Of a DNA stretch of 64,000 bases, positions 17,393 to 26,404 are shown in pieces. A program made the translations under genes and the position numbers. This DNA comes from DASQZT01 sp963728965 (GTDB lineage: Bacteria; Acidobacteriota; Terriglobia; Bryobacterales; Bryobacteraceae). The notes beneath the pieces were generated by a model, which was not told the origin of the DNA, ran no database searches, and saw nothing but the letters and a program-made list of their open reading frames with translations. How positions within the stretch are numbered: position 1 is the stretch's first letter; every line of letters starts with the position of its first letter. The stretch lies in assembly GCA_963728965.1 (NCBI GenBank), contig CAVSMH010000012.1:62001-126000 (forward strand), in the 5' to 3' direction.

Positions 17393-17833
17393 ATGGCAGG
17401 CTATCTCGACCAGTACGGCGCCGGCGAAGAGCGGCGCGCCAGGATCATCCGGAACGTGGTGATCGCGGTGGTGGTACTGGTGGTGGCCGGTGGTGTGTTG
17501 TACTTTCTGCTGCACAATTACCGTCAGGAACAGCAGGCCAAGCAATTCTTCGAACTTCTGGAGCACCACGACTACAAGGCGGCTTACGAGTTGTGGGTGC
17601 GCACCGAGTCGGACCGGCGTGGCTACCCCATGGACGCCTTCCTCCGCGATTGGGGCCCCGGCAGTCCGCACGCGAACGTCAATGGATTTCGCATCGCCAG
17701 GAGCCGGTCCTGCGGCACCGGAGTGATTCTCACAGTCAATTTCGCGCAGGGCCCGCAGGAGAAACTGTGGGTGGAGCGGGATAACCTGAGCATCGGATTC
17801 TCTCCGCTTCCCGGTTGTCCCCCGCCGCGTTGA
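17393..17833 (+). CDS. Single-pass membrane protein of unknown function
   Basis: The 146-residue protein has a short cytoplasmic head (MAGYLDQYGAGEERRARII), one strong transmembrane helix (NVVIAVVVLVVAGGVLYFLL, residues 21-40) and an extracytoplasmic domain. The latter resembles small NTF2-like or DUF4878-type folds (QQAKQFFELLEHHDYKAAYELW). The family cannot be named with certainty. It starts 21 bases after skp, probably in the same transcript. Confidence 0.82.
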   Translation: MAGYLDQYGAGEERRARIIRNVVIAVVVLVVAGGVLYFLLHNYRQEQQAKQFFELLEHHDYKAAYELWVRTESDRRGYPMDAFLRDWGPGSPHANVNGFRIARSRSCGTGVILTVNFAQGPQEKLWVERDNLSIGFSPLPGCPPPR

Positions 17834-17928
17834 GGGCCGGGATGGGGCTTAGCGCCGCACCCATCGGTGTTGGCGCCACCACGCGGGCATACAATAGGGT
17901 CAGATAGATTTCAGAGGCGGAGACCAGG

Positions 17929-19050
17929 ATGGGAACAACGACGGCAGGGTTGGAAGGTATCATCGCGGGCGAATCCGAAATCTGTTATATCGATGGATAT
18001 CGGGGGATCCTCAGCTACCGCGGATATAACATTCACACGCTGGCGGATCATGCCACCTTCGAGGAGACGATTTTTCTGCTCTGGAACGGGTGGCTTCCGA
18101 AACAGGGTGAACTGGAGCAGTTCAAAAGCGACCTGGCGGCGGCGCGCGACCTGCCCCGGCCCATCATCGAGTTCTTGCGCAGTGTGACCGGCGGCGCGCC
18201 CATGGATGTACTGCGCACCGCGGTCTCCATGCTCAGCCTGTACGATCCGGAAGCGCAGGACATGTCGGCCGAGGCGAACCATCGCAAGGCCGTGCGCCTG
18301 ATGGCCAAGACCGCCGGCATCGTCACCAGTTTCGACCGCCTGCGCAATGACAAGCCGGTGCTCGACGGCGATCCGGCGCTCGGGTTTTCGGCCAATTTCC
18401 TGTACACGCTCACCGGTAAGCGGCCCGACGACATCATGGAGCGCGCCTTCGACGTGGCCATGATCCTGCACGCCGATCACGAACTGAATGCCTCCACATT
18501 CGCGGCCCGGGTGACGGCCGCCACGCTCTCCGATATTTACTCCTCGATCACCAGCGGAATCGGCGCGCTCAAAGGACCGCTGCACGGCGGCGCCAACCAG
18601 GACGTGATGAAATGGCTGCTGCAACTCGGCGATGAGGAAGAAGCGGTCGAGCGGGTCAAGAATACCCTGGCCCGCAAGGTAAAGATTCCGGGCTTCGGCC
18701 ATCGCGTCTACCGCACCGACGATCCGCGCGCCACCCACTTGCGGGTGCTCTCCGAAGAACTCGGCAGGCGTACCGGGCATGAAAAACTGTACCGCCTCTC
18801 GCGGCGCATGGAAGAGACCGTCAAAAGCATCAAGAGCCTGAATCCGAACGTGGATTTCTACTCGGCTTCGACGTATTACTCGCTCGGCATTCCGATCGAT
18901 CTGTTCACCCCGGTGTTCGCCGTCAGCCGGATGTCTGGTTGGACTGCCCACGTGCTGGAGCAGTACCGAAATAACCGGTTGATCCGCCCGCGCGCGGAAT
19001 ACAAAGGCAATCCGGACGGACAACCCTGGGTTCCCCTGTCGGAACGCTAA
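17929..19050 (+). CDS. gltA: Citrate synthase
   Basis: Citrate synthase condenses acetyl-CoA and oxaloacetate to citrate, the entry step of the TCA cycle. The 373-residue length fits the short, hexamer- or dimer-forming bacterial type. The catalytic His lies in LHADHELNASTFAARV and another in GPLHGGANQDVM; the oxaloacetate-binding GFGHRVYRTDDPRA and the Asp region of TYYSLGIPIDLFTPVFA are present. ATG 17929 has GGAGACC upstream, and TACAAT at 17890-17895 is a plausible -10. A gene for a short zinc-ribbon protein follows after one base. Confidence 0.95.
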   Translation: MGTTTAGLEGIIAGESEICYIDGYRGILSYRGYNIHTLADHATFEETIFLLWNGWLPKQGELEQFKSDLAAARDLPRPIIEFLRSVTGGAPMDVLRTAVSMLSLYDPEAQDMSAEANHRKAVRLMAKTAGIVTSFDRLRNDKPVLDGDPALGFSANFLYTLTGKRPDDIMERAFDVAMILHADHELNASTFAARVTAATLSDIYSSITSGIGALKGPLHGGANQDVMKWLLQLGDEEEAVERVKNTLARKVKIPGFGHRVYRTDDPRATHLRVLSEELGRRTGHEKLYRLSRRMEETVKSIKSLNPNVDFYSASTYYSLGIPIDLFTPVFAVSRMSGWTAHVLEQYRNNRLIRPRAEYKGNPDGQPWVPLSER

Positions 19051-19051
19051 C

Positions 19052-19324
19052 ATGGACGAGCGCGCGTTCTACAGCGAATCGCAGACCACCAAGCCGATGG
19101 TTCTGCACTGCCCGCACTGCCGAACTTCGGAAACCTACGACCTTCGATGGATGGTGCGGAAAAAGAAGGACCGGATGCCGCCCGGCGGCGACGAGCGCGA
19201 CCGCGCCAAGTACGCCAAGGCACAAAGCTACATGGTGCTGATGGATGACAAGGTCGCCTGCAAGAACCTCCGCTGCCGGAAGCGTTTCGACGTTTCCGGC
19301 GTCAAGACCATGGCGTTTCTGTAG
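19052..19324 (+). CDS. Small two-CxxC zinc-ribbon-like protein
   Basis: The 90-residue protein contains CPHC (residues 20-23) and a second pair CKNLRC near the C-terminus, which together could bind one zinc ion. The rest is charged (RKKKDRMPPGGDERDR). It starts one base after the citrate synthase stop, so the two are probably co-translated. Its role is unknown; nothing shows a direct link to the TCA cycle. Confidence 0.8.
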   Translation: MDERAFYSESQTTKPMVLHCPHCRTSETYDLRWMVRKKKDRMPPGGDERDRAKYAKAQSYMVLMDDKVACKNLRCRKRFDVSGVKTMAFL

Positions 19325-19349
19325 GCCTCTCCTATTCCGCAGCCGACGT

Positions 19350-20189
19350 TCACTCGACCGTGAAAGTGGCTTTGGCTTCGTAGGTCTGGTCGCCGACGCT
19401 GTCCTTCACCTGAACGGCGATGGTGTAATCGCCCGGACGCATGTTGTTCTGGAGCGTGATGCCCATCGAGGCGGGAACGTATAGTTTTGGGTAGAACGAT
19501 TCGGTCTGTTCGCTGGCCGGTTCAGGCTGCGTCCACAGCACCTTGCCGCTGGGGGCGATGACCGAGGTCACGTAGCTGACGTCGATCTTGTTCTTTTCTC
19601 CATACTTGAAACCGGTGATATCGAACTTGGCCCACACCGCATCCCCGGGCCGGTACGCCGCCTTTTCGAGCGCCTGCGTATCTTCCTCTCCGCGAAAGAA
19701 CCGGAAGTTGCGGACGACCAGGGTGTCGCTGGGCGTCACGTTACGGCCCCTCACCTGGAATGTCACCGGCAGTTCGGCCTGGGTTTTCGCCACCAGGTCT
19801 TCCACCTTCACCACGATCGTGTAAGCTCCGGAGCCGACCAGCGGCGGAATCGGCACCTCGGTCTGGATCTTCGGCATCCATTCCTTGTCCTGGGGGCCGA
19901 CCTCGTCGGAGATCTCGTTCTTGTAGATTTCGACAAGCGGTACCCCCTTGGCGTCCAGGGCCTGCACGGACCAGGCAAGGTGGATTTTCTCCTCCGGGGT
20001 TTTGCTGTAGCCGGCAATGCGGCACGAGAAGTACAGAGTTTCTCCCGGGACGTGTTCGAATCCCGGCGTATCGGGAACGCCATCTTCCATCTGGCTGATG
20101 ACCGGCCGGACGATCTGCAGCGTTGCGGCGGCGCAAACCGCGGGCAGCACGGCACAGGCAAGAAGACCCGCGCAACAGATTCTCACCAT
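19350..20189 (-). CDS. Secreted beta-sandwich protein of unknown function, coupled to uvrA
   Basis: The 279-residue protein has a signal peptide (MVRICCAGLLACAVLPAVCAA) and two or more Ig-like beta-sandwich modules (GAYTIVVKVEDLVAKTQAELP and PGDYTIAVQVKDSVGDQTYEA). These resemble bacterial cell-surface or chaperone-usher-like domains, but no family is assigned. Its ATG shares one base with the uvrA stop codon (TAATG), so it is translated from the uvrA message. Why a DNA repair gene is coupled to a secreted protein is unclear. Confidence 0.85.
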   Translation of the reverse strand: MVRICCAGLLACAVLPAVCAAATLQIVRPVISQMEDGVPDTPGFEHVPGETLYFSCRIAGYSKTPEEKIHLAWSVQALDAKGVPLVEIYKNEISDEVGPQDKEWMPKIQTEVPIPPLVGSGAYTIVVKVEDLVAKTQAELPVTFQVRGRNVTPSDTLVVRNFRFFRGEEDTQALEKAAYRPGDAVWAKFDITGFKYGEKNKIDVSYVTSVIAPSGKVLWTQPEPASEQTESFYPKLYVPASMGITLQNNMRPGDYTIAVQVKDSVGDQTYEAKATFTVE

Positions 20190-23008
20190 TAATACGATTC
20201 TACGCCCGCCTGGCGCCCCAGGACCTCGCGCAGGTAGCGGCCGGTATGCGATCCTTCGGTTCGCGCGATCTGCTCCGGGGTGCCGCTGGCCACGATCTCG
20301 CCGCCTCTCGCCCCGCCCTCCGGACCGAGGTCGATGACCCAGTCGGCGGCCTTGATCACGTCCAGGTTGTGCTCGATGATCACCAGGCTGCCGCCGTTTT
20401 CGATGAGCCGCTCGAAGGCCGCGAGCAGCTTGGCGATATCATCGAAATGCAGCCCGGTGGTGGGCTCGTCGAAGATGAACAGAGTGCCCTCGACGCTGGC
20501 CGCGGCCAGGTACGCCGCCAGCTTCACACGTTGCGCTTCGCCGCCCGACAGGGTGGTCGCCGATTGCCCCAGCCGCAGATAGCCCAGCCCGACATCGTCC
20601 AGCACCTTCAGGCGCTGCACCAGCTTGGGAGTGGAGCGGAAAAACTGCATGGCCTCACGCACGGTCAGTTGCAGCACTTCGTGGATATTGAGCCCGTTGT
20701 AGCGGATCTCGAGGATGCCGCTTTTGAAGCGCGTCCCCTTGCATTCATCGCAAATCAACTCCACGTCCGCCAGGAATTGCATCTCGACGGTAACCGTGCC
20801 ATCGCCCTGGCAGATCTCGCAGCGGCCGCCCGGCACGTTGAACGAGAAGTGCCCCGGGGTGTAGCCCCGCTTCACGCCTTCGCGGGTCGAGGCGAACAGG
20901 CCCCGGATAATGTCGAACGCCTTCAGGTAGGTTACGGGGTTGGAACGGGGAGTGCGGCCGATGGGCGACTGGTCCACCATAACCGTGGACAGGATGCGCT
21001 CGGCTCCTTCGACTCTCCGGCACGAGATCTGCGCCGCCTGGTGTTCCAGCGCCTCCGCGGCATTGTCAAATTCTGGGTCGTGGTCCGATTCGCGAGCCTT
21101 GTGCAACGCTTCGAGCGACCGGAACATCACGTCGTGCACCAGGGTGGACTTGCCCGATCCGGAGACGCCCGTCACTACCACCATCATGCCCAGCGGGACT
21201 TCCACATCGATGTTCTTCAAATTGTGCATGCGGGCGCCGGAGAATCGCAGCAGGCGGCGCGGATTGACGGCGCGGCGCGAGCGGGGCGCCGAAACCCGCA
21301 GATCGCCGCGCAGATAGCGCGCGGTGAGCGAGCCGTTGCCGGCAGCAATGAGGCGGTCGAGCGGCCCTTCAAACACGATCTGGCCGCCGTGCTCGCCGGC
21401 GCCGGGCCCGAGATCCACGATGTGATCGGCGGCGCGCATCACTTCCGGATCGTGCTCCACCACTATGATGGTGTTGCCGATGCCGCGCAGCTCGTGCAGG
21501 ATGCGGATCAGCCGACCGGTATCGCGGGTATGCAAACCGATGGACGGTTCGTCGAGCACATAGCAGGCCCCTACCAGGCGCGAGCCGAGGCACGTGGCAA
21601 GCTGAATGCGCTGCGCCTCGCCGCCCGAAAGGGTGGCCGACAGGCGGTCGAGCGTCAGGTACTCCAGACCCACATCGACCAGGAACTTGAGACGCTGACG
21701 GATCTCGATCAGGATCTTGTCCGCAATGGCGGTCTCTTCCGGAGTGAGTTCCAGGCGGTTGAAGAACGCCATCGCTTCGGCGATGTTCATCCGCACCACT
21801 TCGGCAAGGTTCTTTTCACCCACCTGGACGTACAACGCTTCCTTGCGCAGCCGCGCGCCTTTGCACTCCGGGCACAGCGCGTACCCGCGATAACGGCTCA
21901 TAAAGACGCGCACGTGCAGCTTGTATTTCTTCTCTTCCAGGTGGTCGAAAAAGCGGTGGATGAAGTCGGAGACGATCTCGCGCTCGGCCTCCGTCAGATC
22001 GCAAAACGGAACGTCGAGCCGGACCCGCCGGCGCGCATGTTTGCGGAAGTTGCCAAGCCAGGAGCGGTACTTGGGCTTGGTCCAGGGATCGACTGCCCCG
22101 CGATCGAGCGACAGCGACTGGTCCGGAATGACGCGGTTCATGTCGAAATCGATCGTGTTGCCGAAGCCCTGGCATCGCGGGCAGGCGCCGAACGGCGAAT
22201 TGAAGCTGAACAGGATCGGCTCCGGCTGGCTGAACTCCAGGCCGCAGGTTTTACATTGGAAACGTTCATTGAAGCGCAGGCGCTCGCCGCCGCCAGCGCC
22301 CTCGAAGAGGACCTCGCCCGATTCGTGATAGCAGATCTCGATGGTATCGACCAGCCGCTGGTGCAGGTCCGGCGCAATGGCGATGCGGTCCACCAGCACG
22401 AATAGAGGCTTCGAAAAATCGATGTCCAACAGCGATTCCGGGGTCGAGAACTCGAACAGGCGCCCTCCCTGAAACAGGCGGTTGAAGCCTTTTTTGCGAA
22501 GCTCGAACAGGGTATCGCGCAATGCCGCGGCTTCGCGACCGACCACTTCGAACAGGGCGGACCAGCGCGACCCGGGAGGCTGCTCGAGCATCCGCGCGGC
22601 CACCTCGTCTACCGTGTCCCGCTGGACCCTCGTTCCGCACTTGGGACAGAACGTCCGTCCCACGCGTGCGTAGAGCAGGCGCAGGAAATCGTAGCATTCC
22701 GTCGAAGTAGCGACGGTGGATCGCGGGTTCCGGCTGGTATTCTTTTGACGGATGGCCACAGCCGGCGCAATACCATCGATATCGTCAACTTCGGGCTTTT
22801 CCATGCGCTCCAGAAACTGGCGGGCATAGGCCGAGAGCGACTCGACGTAGCGGCGTTGTCCTTCGGCGTAAATGGTGTCGAAAGCCAGCGACGATTTGCC
22901 GGAACCGGAGACGCCGGTGATCACCGTCATCCGGTTATGGGGAATGGAAAGCGAAATATTCTTGAGGTTGTGAACCCGCGCGCCGCGGATTCCGATGAAG
23001 TCTTGCAC
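20189..23008 (-). CDS. uvrA: Excinuclease ABC subunit A
   Basis: UvrA detects helix-distorting DNA damage and loads UvrB in nucleotide excision repair. The 939-residue protein has both ATP-binding cassettes, with Walker A motifs GVSGSGKSSLAFDT (near residue 33) and GVSGSGKSTLVHD. The ABC signatures are LSGGEAQRIQLAT and LSGGEAQRVKLAA. Zinc-binding cysteines appear in FCPKCG and in the pair CEICQGDG and CDECKG. The length is normal. No obvious SOS box is seen upstream. Confidence 0.98.
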   Translation of the reverse strand: MQDFIGIRGARVHNLKNISLSIPHNRMTVITGVSGSGKSSLAFDTIYAEGQRRYVESLSAYARQFLERMEKPEVDDIDGIAPAVAIRQKNTSRNPRSTVATSTECYDFLRLLYARVGRTFCPKCGTRVQRDTVDEVAARMLEQPPGSRWSALFEVVGREAAALRDTLFELRKKGFNRLFQGGRLFEFSTPESLLDIDFSKPLFVLVDRIAIAPDLHQRLVDTIEICYHESGEVLFEGAGGGERLRFNERFQCKTCGLEFSQPEPILFSFNSPFGACPRCQGFGNTIDFDMNRVIPDQSLSLDRGAVDPWTKPKYRSWLGNFRKHARRRVRLDVPFCDLTEAEREIVSDFIHRFFDHLEEKKYKLHVRVFMSRYRGYALCPECKGARLRKEALYVQVGEKNLAEVVRMNIAEAMAFFNRLELTPEETAIADKILIEIRQRLKFLVDVGLEYLTLDRLSATLSGGEAQRIQLATCLGSRLVGACYVLDEPSIGLHTRDTGRLIRILHELRGIGNTIIVVEHDPEVMRAADHIVDLGPGAGEHGGQIVFEGPLDRLIAAGNGSLTARYLRGDLRVSAPRSRRAVNPRRLLRFSGARMHNLKNIDVEVPLGMMVVVTGVSGSGKSTLVHDVMFRSLEALHKARESDHDPEFDNAAEALEHQAAQISCRRVEGAERILSTVMVDQSPIGRTPRSNPVTYLKAFDIIRGLFASTREGVKRGYTPGHFSFNVPGGRCEICQGDGTVTVEMQFLADVELICDECKGTRFKSGILEIRYNGLNIHEVLQLTVREAMQFFRSTPKLVQRLKVLDDVGLGYLRLGQSATTLSGGEAQRVKLAAYLAAASVEGTLFIFDEPTTGLHFDDIAKLLAAFERLIENGGSLVIIEHNLDVIKAADWVIDLGPEGGARGGEIVASGTPEQIARTEGSHTGRYLREVLGRQAGVESY

Positions 23009-23195
23009 CTGAGTCTCCCAGTATAGCGCCGCAGGCCAGCCACCGAAGAGTAGCGCGTGTTATGCTGATTCACATACGAGGGTTCGGCAAATGCGTCGGT
23101 ATGTTGAACTTCCCCTCAGTCTGGGATTCAAGGTAACTCTTTCCAGCGCCAAGCACGTCCTTATTCTCATCGCCGACTGTGCGTAGTGTGCATAC

Positions 23196-25451
23196 ATGTT
23201 TGAAATTCTGTTCAAATATCCGGCCAGCCTTTTTCGTAAAGGCCATTTCGTCTTCTTGACGCCATGGCCGTTATGGCTGATGGCCGCGGCCATTCTGGTG
23301 GCAGCGGGACTGCTTTTCTGGCACGTCCGTCGCCATCGCGGATTCCTCACCGGAGTGCGGCCGGCGGCGCTCTGGCTCCTCGAAACGGGCATGGTGGCAC
23401 TCATCTTGTTTCTGCTGTGGCATCCGGCTCTGAGCGTGGCGACCCTGCGCCCGCAGCAGAACGTAGTAGCGGTCCTGGTGGATGGGTCGCGCAGCATGGC
23501 GACTTCGGACGCGCCGGGGACGCGGGAAGCCGCCGCCAAGGCGCTGCTCGACGGTGGGCTGTTGAAGTCGTTAAACGCGCGTTTCCAGGTGCGGCTCTAC
23601 CAATTCGGCAAGGAGCCGGAACGGATTCAGAAAACCGACCAGCTGACGGCGGACCAACCGGCATCGCGCATCGGCGACACGCTGGAGCGCGTGCTGGCCG
23701 AATCTTCGTCACTGCCGCTGGGAGCCATCGTGATGCTCAGCGACGGCAGCGATAATTCCGGGGGCATCAACCTTGAAACCATCAGCGCCATCCGGCGCCA
23801 GCGGATTCCAGTGCACACCATCGGCTTCGGTCGCGAGCATCCCGACAAGGACATCGAGATCGTCGATGCAGTGGTGCCCGCACGAGCCCTGCCGCAATCC
23901 AGGCTGACCGCCATTGTGGCGCTGCAAGGCTATGGAGTCTCCGGCAGCAGGGCCAAGCTGACGGTGCGGGACAACGGCAAAGTGCTGGCGTCCGAGGACG
24001 TCACGCTGAAATCGGACGGCCAGGTGCAGAGCGAAACCCTGGTCTTCAACTGCGGCGAAGCGGGGCCTAAAACGCTGGCAATCGGCGTGGAACCGGTTGC
24101 GGGCGAAGACAATACGCAGAACAACCAGGTCACCCGGCTGGTGAATGTGGAGTCGCGCAAACCGAAGATCTTCTACTTCGACGGCGAGCCCCGATGGGAG
24201 TACAAGTTCATCGGCCGGGCGCTCGACGACTACGAGGGCATCGAACTGGCCCGCATGCTGCGCACCACACAAAACAAGCTGTACCGCCAGTTCCCCAAGA
24301 GCATGGGCGAACACGACCTGGAGGACGGGTTCCCGGCCAAACCCGAAGACCTCTTCCAGTTTCAGGGCCTGATCATCGGCAGCGTGGAGGCCAACTACTT
24401 CACGCCGACTCAGCAGCAGTTGATCCGCGACTTTGTGGACCGCCGCGGCGGCGGGCTGCTGTTCATGGGCGGACGCGCCTCGCTCTCCGACGGCGGCTAT
24501 CAGAACTCTCCCCTGGCCGACCTCGTGCCGGTGGCCCTGCCGGAAGGCAAGGGCACCTTCCATCGCGACTTCACGGGGGAGGAACTGACGCCGGCGGGCG
24601 CGCAGAATGTCATCTGCCGCCTGGATGACGACCCCGCCCGCAATGCCGAGCACTGGAAGCGAATGCCCAAAATGGCCAACTACCAGGAAGTGGGCGATGC
24701 CAAGCCCGGCGCCACTGTTTTGCTCCAGTCGACCCCGGAGGGCAAACGCAAGTTTCCGCTGCTGGTGACCGAGAACTACGGCCGCGGCCGCACCATGCTG
24801 TTCGCCACCGAGGGCAGCTGGCGATGGAAGATGTGGACGGACCACGCCGACAAAACTTTCGCCACCTTCTGGCAGCAGATCTTCCGCTACCTGGTGACCG
24901 ATGCTCCGGGCCAGGTGACCTCGAGCACACCCAGTCAGGTGCTATCCGACCAGACACGGGTGCCGATTCGTGTGGAGGTGCGCGACAAGCAGTATAAGCC
25001 CGTCACGAACGCCAAGGTGCAGGCTCGCTTTCTGGAACCGGATGGCAGCACGGCCACCATGGAGTTGACGCCGGTGCCGCTCGAAGAGGGCATTTACGGA
25101 GGCGAGTGGAACGCCGAGAAGCCCGGGTCCTATGTGGCCGAGATCATCGCCGGACGCGAGCAGGAAGAGGTCGGTCGAGACACCCTCACCTTCCGCCGCG
25201 AAGACGGCGTGGCGGAGAGCTTCCACACTTCGCTGAACCGGGAATTGCTCCAGAAACTGTCCGAGCAGACCGGCGGGCGGTACTATAAGCCGGCTGACGC
25301 GTCCAAGCTGTCGAGTGAGATTTCTTACTCCGAGGCGGGCATCACCACGCGTGAGACCCGCGATCTGTGGGATATGCCGATCGTTTTTCTGCTGGCCCTG
25401 GCATTCCGCTCGAGCGAGTGGCTGTTGCGGCGGAAGTGGGGTGTGGTATGA
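23196..25451 (+). CDS. Membrane VWA / glutamine-amidotransferase-like protein, first gene of a Bat-like operon
   Basis: The 751-residue protein has two N-terminal transmembrane helices (about residues 25-45 and 60-80), then a von Willebrand factor A domain with the MIDAS motif DGSRSMAT. A class I glutamine-amidotransferase-like fold follows (EPRWEYKFIGRAL, IGSVEANYFT, RRGGGLLFMGGRAS). A short C-terminal helix anchors it again (MPIVFLLALAFRSSEWLL). This architecture is known from aerotolerance-type operons, where VWA proteins work with MoxR ATPases. Its stop overlaps the next start as ATGA. Confidence 0.88.
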   Translation: MFEILFKYPASLFRKGHFVFLTPWPLWLMAAAILVAAGLLFWHVRRHRGFLTGVRPAALWLLETGMVALILFLLWHPALSVATLRPQQNVVAVLVDGSRSMATSDAPGTREAAAKALLDGGLLKSLNARFQVRLYQFGKEPERIQKTDQLTADQPASRIGDTLERVLAESSSLPLGAIVMLSDGSDNSGGINLETISAIRRQRIPVHTIGFGREHPDKDIEIVDAVVPARALPQSRLTAIVALQGYGVSGSRAKLTVRDNGKVLASEDVTLKSDGQVQSETLVFNCGEAGPKTLAIGVEPVAGEDNTQNNQVTRLVNVESRKPKIFYFDGEPRWEYKFIGRALDDYEGIELARMLRTTQNKLYRQFPKSMGEHDLEDGFPAKPEDLFQFQGLIIGSVEANYFTPTQQQLIRDFVDRRGGGLLFMGGRASLSDGGYQNSPLADLVPVALPEGKGTFHRDFTGEELTPAGAQNVICRLDDDPARNAEHWKRMPKMANYQEVGDAKPGATVLLQSTPEGKRKFPLLVTENYGRGRTMLFATEGSWRWKMWTDHADKTFATFWQQIFRYLVTDAPGQVTSSTPSQVLSDQTRVPIRVEVRDKQYKPVTNAKVQARFLEPDGSTATMELTPVPLEEGIYGGEWNAEKPGSYVAEIIAGREQEEVGRDTLTFRREDGVAESFHTSLNRELLQKLSEQTGGRYYKPADASKLSSEISYSEAGITTRETRDLWDMPIVFLLALAFRSSEWLLRRKWGVV

Positions 25452-26404
25452 AGTGGCGCAGCCTTCAACCTGGCAGATCGAGGTTCGTGTGGAGCTGTGT
25501 CGGCGCGCTGCTGCTCGGCATTTCGGCGCAGGCCACTACCTTCTACGTGACCGTCTCCGGCCTGGCCGGCGAGCCCGATTACGAGCAGCGGTTTCACATG
25601 TGGGCGGAGGACATAACCGGCAGCCTCAAGAAAGCCGGCGGGGATGCCGACGTCATCACCATGCAGGCGCCGACCCGCGAACAGATCCGCGCTAAGCTCG
25701 CCGATCTGGCCGGGCAGGCGAAACCCGCCGATGCCCTGGTACTGATGCTCATCGGACACGGCTCTTTTGATGGCGTGGACTACAAGTTTAATATCCCGGG
25801 CCCCGACATCACCGGCGCCGAACTGGCGTCGCTGCTGGACCATATTCCGGCCGCGCGACAGTTGGTGGTCAATATGACCAGCTCGAGCGGCGGCTCGATC
25901 GACGCGTTGCGCCGGCCCACTCGCATCGTCGTCACTGCCACCAAGACCGGCACCGAGAAGAACGCCACGGTGTTTGCGCGCTTCTGGGCCGAGGCGCTGC
26001 GTGATCCCGCGGCCGATACCGACAAGAACGAAACCGTCTCCGCGCTCGAAGCGTTCCGCTTCGCGCAGCGCAAAACCAACGAATCGTTCGAGTCGCAGAA
26101 GCGCCTGGCTACCGAACACGCGGTGATCGAGGACACCGGGAAGGGCGAGGGCGAGCGAAGTCCCTCGGCCGAAAACGGCGAGGGCAAACTGGCCACCACA
26201 TTTGCGGTAGTGCGGCTGGGCGCCAACGCCGCCGCCGCCCGCGATCCCGAAAAGCGGCCCCTGCTCGAGCGGAAGGAACAGCTGGAACAATCCATCGACA
26301 AGCTGAAGTACGAGAAGGCCGCCATGCCCGCCGACCAGTATAAGAAACAGTTGACGCAGCTCCTCATCGAACTCGCCAAGATCCAGGAGGCGCTCGACAA
26401 GTGA
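25448..26404 (+). CDS. Caspase-like (C13-like) protein, catalytic Cys apparently lost
   Basis: The 318-residue exported protein (signal peptide to about residue 29) looks like a caspase-hemoglobinase fold. LMLIGHG supplies His104-Gly105, followed by RQLVVNMTSSSGGSIDAL, where active members have a Cys before an SG pair. The sequence RIVVTATKTGTEKNATVF then matches the strand and loop that follow in C13 peptidases. Ser145-Ser147 occupy the place of the Cys, so it is probably a pseudo-protease or uses Ser. A coiled-coil C-terminus (EQLEQSIDKLKYEKA) follows. Fold assignment is by motif and is moderate in confidence. Start 25448 overlaps the VWA stop; the end overlaps the next GTG start. Confidence 0.8.
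   Translation: MKWRSLQPGRSRFVWSCVGALLLGISAQATTFYVTVSGLAGEPDYEQRFHMWAEDITGSLKKAGGDADVITMQAPTREQIRAKLADLAGQAKPADALVLMLIGHGSFDGVDYKFNIPGPDITGAELASLLDHIPAARQLVVNMTSSSGGSIDALRRPTRIVVTATKTGTEKNATVFARFWAEALRDPAADTDKNETVSALEAFRFAQRKTNESFESQKRLATEHAVIEDTGKGEGERSPSAENGEGKLATTFAVVRLGANAAAARDPEKRPLLERKEQLEQSIDKLKYEKAAMPADQYKKQLTQLLIELAKIQEALDK

Noticed and set aside
20123..22405. 760-codon plus-strand open frame
   Set aside because: It mirrors uvrA, whose motifs and length are complete; the GC-rich third codon positions keep the opposite strand open.
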